A DNA stretch of 64,000 nucleotides from Symsagittifera roscoffensis (taxonomy: Eukaryota > Xenacoelomorpha > Acoela > Convolutidae), in assembly GCF_963678635.1 (NCBI RefSeq), contig NC_087065.1, positions 66,931,374 through 66,995,373 on the forward strand. Reading direction: 5' to 3'. Below the pieces are notes generated by a model. That model was not told the DNA's origin and did not search any database. It saw only the letters and a program-made list of their open reading frames with translations. A program made the translations under genes and the position numbers. Shown here piece by piece: positions 40,921 to 50,307 of this stretch (position 1 is its first letter; each line of letters opens with the position of its first letter).

Positions 40921-42710
40921 GCCGCCAACTTGGATCACTCCATCGATCAAATTCCCATCCAACCAACCTTACCTCTTCAATCCCAATAATCCCACTTTTT
41001 GCTTTTCCGCCACCCGATTTTCCATCTAGCAATGTAACATCAGGCATGAATTCCGACACTAACTCACAAATTTCAGTTTTATACTCCATCTCACAGCTAA
41101 ATAACCCGAATATTGAAACCCCCGATGAATTTGCCGACTCAGAACCATCTCCATCCAATAATTTCCATAACCCTTCTCATTTTTCTCAACCTCCCTTTCA
41201 ACCCATATTGTCAAATAACCCTGACCCCATCACTCCTACACCCTCTTATGCTTCCCAAGTTACCCCAACCTACTCCTCATACCACTCTGACCAATCATCT
41301 CCAGATACCCCCCGAATCTCACCAGAGCTAGACAATTTTATTACCCTCCAACAACAACCCTACCACCTTAACACCCCGACCATAAACCAAATCTCCTCCA
41401 CTACAAATTCAACCAATCCTCCTACACCCTCTTCAAATTATACTGAATCATTAGCACCATCATCCACATCAACTGAATCCTCACTCAATACTAATAGAGC
41501 TTACCGCACTTTTAAAAGAAAATTCCCCAACCATCCTTTCCCAGCAAAACCAGGAACAGCCCGTGAATACATCAATCACCCCCAGCATACTAACACAAGA
41601 GAATTTTTAGCTATCACTTTACCCTCATTTCCACAATACACCTTAAACACCCCTCATGACGCTAACGAAACACGCAACTTTGTAGACGAATACGTTTTAA
41701 TGCCCACTCTCTCTTGGACCTCATACTATCATTTCACTAACCCTCTTTGCTTACCTTTAACCAACACTTCCATCGATACAGACCGAAACAAAGACATGCT
41801 ATATCGACTAACTACACCACTCACCGCTAGACAATTTACTTACGTAGGATATAAAAAATCACTAAAAATACACACTGCACCTAGAGCTAATGAATATACA
41901 CTAGAATACTACGATCACAACATCATAAGAGCTAACCAAGATCAATTCTTAGATGAAGATCGCTTCGCTAATCCACAAATCACCGAAAAATTTTTCATCA
42001 AGACACCATATGTATTTACACTAAACATCTTTGACCGAAAGTTTGATCACATTATTTCAGAAGCACTAACAAGCACACAAGCATACGAAAGTTTTAAAGA
42101 ACGCTTCCAAATCTTCTCACTAACCTTTCATTTCCTTGCACCACACGAAAGAGATTTACACTGCTTACACGATATTATGTTGCGAACTAAACAAACACAT
42201 ACATACAGTTACTATCGTTTCATCCAAAATCACTTTGACCTCCACACACCCTCTAGACAACCACACCATCGTTTCCAATTCATCAATTCAAAATACACTT
42301 CACCATATTTCCTAAATTTCACATATTGTATTAAAGACACTAACCTTCATGGTATTCTTCGTAATTATGACCCCATAACCCAAATGTACATCTTCTGTCC
42401 CATCACCAAGACCTTCAACGCCGAAGAATCCCGACCCTTCCTTATCCCGCACGAGTTTGTACAGCCTATAGAAATCCCCATTTTAGAATTCATCCATAAC
42501 ACTACATTTAACCACAAATTATATAACTTAATCCAAAACACACCTTATGAGTTTGCAGTAGGCACTGAAGAACTAACCACCATTAAGGCACTTCAATTGC
42601 TTTGGCCACTACTTCAAACTAAAAATATCATCCGCATATTAGCTAAACTACTCACAACTTCAGAACTAATTCACGACATCTTCCCCCACGGTTTTTTCCC
42701 CGACGACTAA
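40917..42710 (+). CDS. Unknown 597-aa protein downstream of env
   Basis: Begins at an ATGA overlap with the env stop (40,917-40,920). The first ~190 residues are Pro/Ser/Thr/Asn-rich and low complexity; the rest (from about residue 220) looks globular, with aromatic-rich text such as LSWTSYYHF and FPHGFFPDD at the end. No signal peptide, membrane span, zinc knuckle or enzyme motif was seen. The C-terminal residues are conserved in the third copy (63,769-64,000 minus), so the protein is under constraint or recently shared. Known gypsy elements do not usually carry a gene of this size after env. Function unknown. Confidence 0.75.
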   Translation: MSRQLGSLHRSNSHPTNLTSSIPIIPLFAFPPPDFPSSNVTSGMNSDTNSQISVLYSISQLNNPNIETPDEFADSEPSPSNNFHNPSHFSQPPFQPILSNNPDPITPTPSYASQVTPTYSSYHSDQSSPDTPRISPELDNFITLQQQPYHLNTPTINQISSTTNSTNPPTPSSNYTESLAPSSTSTESSLNTNRAYRTFKRKFPNHPFPAKPGTAREYINHPQHTNTREFLAITLPSFPQYTLNTPHDANETRNFVDEYVLMPTLSWTSYYHFTNPLCLPLTNTSIDTDRNKDMLYRLTTPLTARQFTYVGYKKSLKIHTAPRANEYTLEYYDHNIIRANQDQFLDEDRFANPQITEKFFIKTPYVFTLNIFDRKFDHIISEALTSTQAYESFKERFQIFSLTFHFLAPHERDLHCLHDIMLRTKQTHTYSYYRFIQNHFDLHTPSRQPHHRFQFINSKYTSPYFLNFTYCIKDTNLHGILRNYDPITQMYIFCPITKTFNAEESRPFLIPHEFVQPIEIPILEFIHNTTFNHKLYNLIQNTPYEFAVGTEELTTIKALQLLWPLLQTKNIIRILAKLLTTSELIHDIFPHGFFPDD

Positions 42711-42713
42711 CAG

Positions 42714-42801
42714 GTAAGTATGAATTAAATGAATATTACTAACTAATTAAAATATTGAAAAAACTCACCATTCTTTATTCATGTTTTCTTTAGATTTTTA
42801 G
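42714..42801 (+). other. Small intron just after the last retroelement stop codon
   Basis: A consensus donor (cag|gtaagta) sits three bases after the 597-aa ORF stop, and an acceptor (gatttttag|cc) lies 88 bases on. The third copy of the family keeps both sites (donor at 63,765, acceptor at 63,680 on the minus strand), which supports a functional intron in the 3' untranslated region. Confidence 0.65.
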
Positions 42802-44187
42802 CCTTCATCCGACGATCACCTACAAAAACCACAAAAGACAAATAAAAATCGCAAATTTCATCAAACAAATTTCCAAAATTCTATTAATCTCTTACACATA
42901 TAAATTTATAAATTCAATACCAATGCAGTAAATTAATTTATAAAATTTTCCCCCAAAAGCAGTAAATCTACATATGATGAAAATTTGTATCTTAAAATTC
43001 CCCCATTACTAGCAGTAAATTTCCAAATTCTATGCAGTAAATTAATAAAATGCAATTGCAGTACTAACCTTTTGATATTTTCATTCACTCGCACAGAAAT
43101 TCTATCCATACTCGCACAGCTCGCCCACGAAGAATTGTTTAAAATAATGAATTTCAGTTTCAAGTTTTCACACTCAATAACTCTAACACACGATAACAAG
43201 TTTCAAACTTTCCTTTAACCCGGTTGGAGAGGAATCATATACTAAACAAAACTAACCAACGCAGCTTACTAAATACCACAAATCATAGAATAACAGCATG
43301 ACTAAGAAAAGGAAACCAACGGTACCCAAACCGGATTAACCCAGTTTAAAACTGGATAATTTATTCTTTTGAAGACTATTATAAAGTCTTAGAAAGAAAT
43401 AATAAAACACAAAAAAGTCGAAAGACAAACCCATACCACAAACAATTTGATTTTTGAAAAAAGGACACAACCAAAGAAACATAAGTAAAACCACAACAAA
43501 CCCAACATAAAACGTTGTCACATAACAGGACCCCTCACAAAAACCGCATGAAATCATACTCCCACACCTGGCCTAACCCACCAGGAAAGGACGTCCTGAG
43601 CATGCTCTATAGCCGGCCTAACCCACCGCGCTACATCCACGCTTTGTGACCACACCTTTATTTTTAATAAGAGCTACTCAAGGGTGAGTAACTCTTCAAA
43701 ATAACCGAACTAAAACAAAAAGCTTTTGTGAAAACAACTAACTAAAATCATGATTAAAAAATATTAAACTAATAAAAGTTTTATAAAATGTAAAATCACA
43801 TGATGCAATATATAGATCAGAATACAACACCAAGGACGAACATCAAAAGACAAGACGACCTCACTACACTCGAGAGAGAATGACCAACTACAATCGATAT
43901 GCCACTCACAATCACAACTCAAAGGATTTAGAGTACGACTTGACTTCGCAGAAAAGGACTTCATTGAACTAGACCAATGACCACCTCGATGTTCAAGTAT
44001 ACGTACAGATCCGAGTAATCAGGCATCCCCTCCACGCACAATCTCCACGCCATTCCCAAGCTAGATCAGATACAAAGGAAGTTCTCCCTGAAGAACAGAA
44101 AAACCTGACATAGCCAACCATTCTGAAATCAGAATTGGTTTTGTTGCAAAGACTCAGTCGTTGTCACAAGGAGAAGCGAAAGAAAAT
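42802..44187 (+). promoter_or_regulatory. Structured 3' untranslated region of the retroelement
   Basis: No ORF of note. It holds four gcagtaaat copies (about 42,925-43,035); a hairpin ccagtttaaaactgg near 43,340; two ggcctaacccacc copies (about 43,570 and 43,614) beside palindromes aggacgtcct and gagcatgctc; and a hairpin around tactcaagggtgagta near 43,676. Most of this is conserved in the third copy at 62.3-63.6 kb. Such structure could serve RNA export, stability or packaging. Confidence 0.55.
44171..44186 (+). promoter_or_regulatory. Polypurine tract
   Basis: gagaagcgaaagaaaa is all purine except one C and sits one base before the 3' LTR start, where plus-strand priming occurs. The third copy has a purine-rich stretch at the same place. 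Confidence 0.7.
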
Positions 44188-44682
44188 TGTGATGTTCGCC
44201 AAATACCAACGTCCATCATCCATCCTTGAACTACAGAAGAACTGTTCTAAAAAACACTGTAAAACCCGGATGGGTGGAACCTGATCTAAACTATATTTTA
44301 TGATTGGATAAATTAAATGTTTTACCAATGTAAAGTATTTAATATTAACCAATCATGATCCATCTAACTAACAACCCACTTATTTGTAAGTGCTGAAGTT
44401 ACTTGTAATTTCAGCACCAGAGAGATTTGAATTTAACTTAGAAATTAGTTGGACTCTCCCGAGCACTTCAGCAGCCGCAATAAACCAGTATACCCTAGAT
44501 CTATTGAGCCTAGCAGAGACTAGTTAAACAACCTGAGACTAGATAGTATAAGAGTAAGATTAGGATCGGTATTAGACTAAGAAGTTGCACGAATCTATCC
44601 GGCCGAAAATAAGATAGCGTGACGAGCAGACGGTGTACCCTATCCGAAATTACTCTATGAGTTACGCCCCAGTCATAACTCA
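44188..44682 (+). repeat. 3' LTR (495 bp)
   Basis: Starts tgtgatgttcgcc directly after the polypurine tract and ends cataactca at the switch into unrelated older sequence. It contains AATAAA at 44,479-44,484. The start is placed from the tract and from the matching point in the third copy. Confidence 0.9.
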
Positions 44683-45745
44683 GTTCGTAAAGTGTTGTGT
44701 AAGCATAATAAGCATTACAATGTGGTACTGGGTTGAGTGCTACATAGTGCGTAATGCATCAACAATGACCATAATGTAGGAATTTCCTTCAGAGGATGGT
44801 GAAATTGGTCATTTTGTGTCGAGTGAAATTCTATGGTTGAAATATAAACTTTGTCCTTTAAAATCTTGTTTCTGTGCTATTTGTTTTTGATTTGGATAAG
44901 GTTTGTTCAATTGACATATTATACAATCATTGCATAATACTTTTATCCAAATTGAGGCATTTGGAAAATAAAAATTTCGTGTGAAGTTCGAGTATGTCTT
45001 TTCTGATCCTGAGTTTCCTTTTGTATTTTGTGAATGGAAGATGTTAAATGCTATCAGTATCATACTTAAGGGGAGACAGGGAACTTAGGAATCATCTAAT
45101 TGATATTCTAAAAGATCTGTATTTTCATTGATTGTTCTGTTATTAAATTTCCCGGAAATATCGGAGGAGTGTTTTGTTTCCTAAAATTGTGGTATCAGCT
45201 TTTGCTGGTTTTGTTTTATATTTGTGCCATGATTTGAGTTGTCTAATTACTGGGTCAAAATTTTGGTATTGTTTTAAAAGTTCATGTGTAATTTTTTCTG
45301 TTGGTGGGAGAAAAATTTTATCAATTTCTAGTTTTGATAGGGGAATTGTGTCAAGTGGGTCATGGAGGTTAAAAACTTGATTTATTGTGTATTTTGAATC
45401 ATTCGTTTGTGGTCCTGATAAATTTATTTATCGGTCAAATTTTCATTTTCAATTAATGGAGAAAGGTCTTTTTTTGCGGTTGTTGTTTTACTTTCTTTTG
45501 TTGAGTATTATTTTTTATCCATTGTGAGTATGGAATTGGTTTAAAGGTAGATGTACCTAATAAATCAACTTCATAGTGATTATTTTGGCAATCTAGGTAA
45601 AGTGGAAAATGTTGTTGATTATTTATTTGTGATTGATCAATATCAGTTTTTACTGCGTATTTGCATTCTAATCGGGGTGTTGTTTCATCTTTTGCGAGAT
45701 AGAATTTAATATTTTTTGGTATTTCAATTGTAGTTTTTCGCGTCG
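44683..45745 (-). mobile_element. Fragment of an older, inverted copy (pol region)
   Basis: On the minus strand this matches pol of the intact element from the end of RNase H (start of KTTVEIPKNIKFYLA) through the integrase zinc region to the early catalytic core, roughly element positions 33,975-35,030. The translated blocks (45,773-45,453 and 45,063-44,809) are similar but not identical, and the frame is broken in between. The new element inserted inside it; the other half of the old copy is not seen beyond the gap. Confidence 0.9.
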
Positions 45746-47740
45746 ATTCGTCCAAATAAACTGAAATAAACAATTTTAGACACCACTATAATCATCATTT
45801 CTAAGAATTTAAGTTTTGTCTTGTTGACGGAATATTCATTTTCTGCTTCTTTTTTCGAAATTTAAGCGGCTTACGCATCTCATATGTTTCTCACTTCGTA
45901 GTTTTCATCGTTTTGGGTTAATTTTTTTGACTGAAAGTTGAGATATCGACATAGAGGCTAGTTTAATATTGATTTGCAGAAGCTGGAAGAGAAAAGCTTA
46001 TTTCGTTTTGGGTTCATAATAAAAAGAGGATAAACAACTATGGGACAAAACAACATGATGTGCAAAACTTGGGGAGGGGATGGGATGAAAAAAAAACAGT
46101 TATTTTAAGACATCGGACCCACTTGAGTCTGGGTTTTAACTCTACAAAAAACGTAGGACTTCGGTGTTTTGTTTTCATTTTTTCAAAAAAAATGTTTTTT
46201 AAAAGCATAATTTACTTTTTGTCGCAAAAAATAAAAGTGAACACAGACGTTTGTCAAAAGTGCGAAAATTTTTTTGGAAAAACATAAATTCTGCCCAGAT
46301 TAAGAATCACATGAGTATGAACTTTTTAAAGTCATGCTTAAAATAGTAAAAAAAAAACTTGTTACATCAAAAAAACTTCATGAATACATAACTGAACAGG
46401 AGATAACATATGCTTGTAACACCGGTAATACAACGGGAAAATTTTGCAGCCGACAAAGCTCACCACAAGAGCAAAAACAAAATCAAAACTTTTTGTATAA
46501 TAAGACTTCAATCGGATCAAGTTTATCTTCTTGAACCGCTAACAATTACCAAAGATTTTTTGGACTCATTTTTTGTAAAAAAAAGACACCTATATTTGTG
46601 ACAATGAACAATATTAAGTGTGTTACCCTTTGTTATAATTTTTTTGTGGATCTTACTTTGATAGCTAAATGACAACTAACGAATGAGGTGGTTTTTTTTC
46701 TCGTTTTTTCTTGAGTGTTGAATAGTTTTTGCGGTCTATTTTGAGAACTGTATATATAATTCAATTTTAAAAAAGTGGGCAAATAGATTTTGGTCACGAA
46801 TATGCTAACCAACAGGCTGATGCTTTTTTGGCTCTCTCCCAAGCCGAACTGAATTGTAAACGTACAATTTTATAGTATGGCTATAAGTTTCTGGAATGAA
46901 AATAAAGGTATTAGAAAATTAATTTGAAAACTAATTTTTCTCTTATTTTTCTGAGATTGATTGATCTTAAATTTCAAAAGCAAAGATTATCGAATGATTT
47001 CCCTAGTACGCAATCCTAAGCTCATTGCTAAATATATACTGTTTCATGACAGCTGAAAATCAACTAGCAAAAACTAGTACATAATTTCAAAGATTTCATT
47101 GCCAAAAAAATATCATCCACAAACGCATCCTGGATAACTGCATCTTTTTAGCTAATAAGCTTACACAAAAATTTTTCGATGATAGTTTAACGGGTCTCCA
47201 AATTCGATTTTACAAGCTTGAAATTAATGATACAATTCTGCCAAATTATGATTTGCCTCTTTTATTTTTTGTACCACCTCGAGCTAGCATCAATTTTGTG
47301 GTACGAGCGTCTAATTTTGTTCGTTGTGGCTTATTTTGTCCGCATGTAAGCTTTCCGGCCAATCAGACAATGTGAACTAGCATTTTACTTTTAAAAATTT
47401 GCGCTCTTCTTCGAGAGAGTCCTCAATCTACTCTTCAATTTCAAAAAAGTTATGTTTAGTCTTTGTTTTATTTTTTCATTAAATACTGAAACAATGTTGC
47501 AAAAATTTTTCTTTTTCAAGCACTCTCATTACGAAAAAAAACTGTTTTCACTTTTCAGACAATATTATAGAGAAGTTTCTCTCTGATCTTTGCGATAAAA
47601 ACATTCGTGGCCGCCGGTAAGTACAAAGAAGCTCAATCAAAGAAGCTCAGTTAAAAAGTCAGTTGAAAAGTCAGTCAAAAAGTCTGCCTCAATTAACTAT
47701 ATTTCTGAAAGTTTTAATTACCATCTACTTCATCTTCGTA
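45746..47740. other. No gene recognised
   Basis: AT-rich DNA with poly-A/T tracts and only short frames without motifs. Confidence 0.5.
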
Positions 47741-47741
47741 G

Positions 47742-47965
47742 TAGTTAGAACATAGTTGAAAGATGCCCCAGGGAAAAGAGCCCGGCATGACGGCACGAAG
47801 TGCCCGAGTGCGGCTCTTTTGCCCGAGGCCATTTTCAATTATGTTCTAACTGTTGAAGAACATGTTTTGGTCGTTCTGGGGTAAAGATGCCGGAAAATTG
47901 TGAAAGAGCCCGGAAAATTGTGAAAGAGCCCGGAAAACTGTGAACGAGCCCGGAAAAAGGCGCGA
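47742..47965. repeat. Small inverted-repeat element and four-fold 20-bp repeat
   Basis: gttagaacatagttgaaa (about 47,745) pairs with tttcaattatgttctaac (about 47,834) with one mismatch, enclosing aaaagagcccggcatg...gcggctctttt. Just after it, gagcccggaaaa[at/ct]tgtgaa occurs about four times at 20-bp spacing (47,905-47,957). It may be a MITE-like hairpin. Confidence 0.65.
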
Positions 47966-48194
47966 AACTATGCAAATGATTTCTTTTTTCATTCATGCGT
48001 TCTAGAATTTCTATTTTCATTCATTCCTCGTCGTGAAAAACATGTGTGAAAGAACAAAAACATACTATTCCAAAAAACATAGCGCAATCGAAAAAGTGTC
48101 ATTTAATTTATACTTATTTTGGAAAGAGAAACATAAAAGACCAGCTCTCGAAATTTGTGTTAACGCTTCTTAAACTCACTCTTCATCTAATCAC

Positions 48195-48230
48195 CACCCC
48201 AACCCCCCCCCCCCCCCACTCCCCCAAACT
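48195..48230 (+). repeat. Poly-C tract
   Basis: A run of more than ten C followed by further C-rich sequence; such homopolymers are prone to length errors. Confidence 0.9.
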
Positions 48231-48404
48231 TCCCAAAAAAAACGATAACGAATTTTTTCTTTGAGAAGGAAAATTTTTGCGTGTTTAGGATTTTTCGTAG
48301 TAATCATGTGTCGCGTAAATTCTCTGTGTTAATTGCACAGAGACTGGTTTTGCACATTGCTTGCACGGAATTTATGCTGCACAGTACCCGCATCCAAGTT
48401 TGAG

Positions 48405-48990
48405 CGTAAGTAATCGATTATTACGGATTATTATGATGATTTTTTGACAATTATAATTGATTATAATTACCAAAATTAGGTGTTTAAAGGATTTATAATT
48501 GATTATAATCGTGATATTTTCCAAAAGATTCTTATCTTTTATAATCGATTATAATTGATTATAGCTCTTACAAAAAACCCTTAAACTCAATTATAATCGG
48601 TTATAATCGATTATAATCAATTATAATCGATTATAATCTCTTATTTTGTCAAAATTTGTCAGTTCAAAACTATATTCGAATTATATCTTATGAGTCATTA
48701 TTTTCGTGTCAATAAGAATTTCTCTAAAAGAGAGATCTCTTGAACACTTTGGTTCATCTGAACACAAAGTTTTACCACGAGACAAAAGTTTCATAGAGGT
48801 CCTTGGATTTTTGTGCAAAACTGAAGAATTAGAAATTTGAATTAAAATGTTGTATTATAATCAATTATAATTGATTAGAATTGTATCGAAAAACAGACAA
48901 ATAAATAATCGATTATGATGGATTATAATTAATTATAATTTGATTTTAAAAAGAGATATTATAAATCGTAATATAATCGATTATTAACGC
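48405..48990. repeat. TAATCGATTA/TTATAATC palindromic repeat clusters
   Basis: Runs of attataatcg and attataatca units at about 10-bp spacing appear near 48,450-48,645, and again near 48,860-48,990. The units form TAATCGATTA and TAATCAATTA palindromes. They sit in otherwise gene-free DNA. Confidence 0.8.
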
Positions 48991-50300
48991 TTGAAACTGG
49001 ATGCGGGTATTTTTGTACTCGGGGTGTTTTTTTTTCACCAGACAAATTTTGAATTTTCGACACAAGTTTTTTTGCATCAGCCGAAAGATATTGTTCATCG
49101 AGCTCAAGTTTATAAAATTATTTCAAATGTGATCATTTTTCAAAAATTATGGGGGTTGAAAATTTGGAGATTTGGCCTATCGAGTTATTTTTTGTGCTAT
49201 GTTTTGTGCCAATTTTGGCCGTCCGATAGATTTCGTGTTATAGTATTCTTAGCATAAGCAGAGATCTAATCCTAATCCGTCTCAAAGTTGTTCCAAATTG
49301 AATTGATTCATTTTTGTTCTTCTAATTAATATGCAAATAGATGCCAAAAATATCATTCTGCACTTAACATATTGTGTGGAGTGATACTTTTCAAAAAAAA
49401 ATCAATCTAGTTTTTTTGGAAGTTTCAACTAATTTTTAAAGCGAATACTGCTCCATAGATTTTAAAAGGCATTCAGGACCTGCAGTTTTGTTCTATTCGT
49501 TTTCCTTTTAACCTTATTAGTTTACCTAGCTAAAGGTTTGGTTTACTTTAGTAACAAAGTTTTGAAAACTACTTAAGCGTCTTTGATATTAAACCATTAA
49601 ACTTATAGAGTTTCCACTTGAAGGCACTCTAAATTTCTCAAAAAAATCAAAACGATCTTTGTGGCTGTAACTTGTTAATGTCATTGTGATATGCGTTGCG
49701 ATATCAATTGAAAACAAGTTGTAATTCAATACTGTATTCTGTATATTGAGTTTTAGTTTTCTTTTTCTTTGTTTTGTTATTGGTTACTGAGAACTAGATC
49801 AGCGCTGAACAACTCTGATCTCTCACTTAGTCTGACTGCCATCACACACTGTGACCTTGAGTATACCATAAAAGTAATAACCAAGCACCGTAGGTTGGTG
49901 GTACATACATAAACAATTACTGCTACTGCAGTAGCGGTATGACACACCCCCCTCGGTAAAAAAAAATAAATTATACAACATCAGTAGGATAATTTATTTG
50001 AAAAGAGTTCACTGTACTCAGTTCACAAGAAATTTGCTGGGTTACTTGAAGGTTTAGTTTATAGTATTTTCAATTTTCTTCCAGCTCTATTTCCCAACTC
50101 GGGTTCCATTCCACTCCTTCATCTAGCGTAGCATACCCAAATATCATTAAAGTCATTTTCAAAATTTATTAAACTATAGTTACTTTCTAGGAAAATTGTA
50201 TAAATTTCATGTTGCTGAAACTTTTAGAAATAGGAACATCTTAAGCATTACCACGACAAAACTGTAGAATGATTTAACAACACTAAGAAAATAATTTTAG
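48990..50300. other. No gene recognised
   Basis: AT-rich DNA downstream of the glucoamylase-like gene; one 88-codon frame (48,991-49,257) has no motif. Confidence 0.5.
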
Positions 50301-50307
50301 TAGTGTT

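Larger units (their letters stand above)
25830..44682 (+). mobile_element. Giant Ty3/gypsy-type LTR retroelement with env and accessory ORFs (~18.9 kb)
   Basis: The 3' LTR is complete (44,188-44,682, TG...CA). The 5' LTR is visible from 25,830 to 26,239, and by its constant offset of 18,443 bp would start near 25,745 in the gap. The LTRs differ at one base seen in about 407. Between them are PBS, leader, small ORF, gag-pol, two membrane ORFs, an ATG-less frame, env, a 597-aa ORF, a spliced 3' untranslated region and a polypurine tract. All long frames are intact. The coding strand is strongly A-rich. Integrase follows RNase H, and RT carries YLDD, which places it in Metaviridae. Most gypsy elements are 5-12 kb, so the size and gene number are unusual. 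Confidence 0.95.

Noticed and set aside
43598-43650. tRNA-like A-box in the retroelement 3' region
   Set aside because: No B-box and no cloverleaf could be drawn; kept only as a side remark in the hairpin finding.
44164-44352. Small minus-strand ORF in the LTR (also at the start of the frame at 25,909)
   Set aside because: Present only because the LTR sequence is repeated; no sign of a gene.
46060-46287. 75-codon + strand frame as a gene
   Set aside because: Low-complexity Phe/Lys text typical of AT-rich chance frames; no splice or motif support.
48405-48990. Direct-repeat cluster considered as a CRISPR-like or origin array
   Set aside because: Units are short, palindromic, contiguous and without spacers, in a eukaryotic setting.
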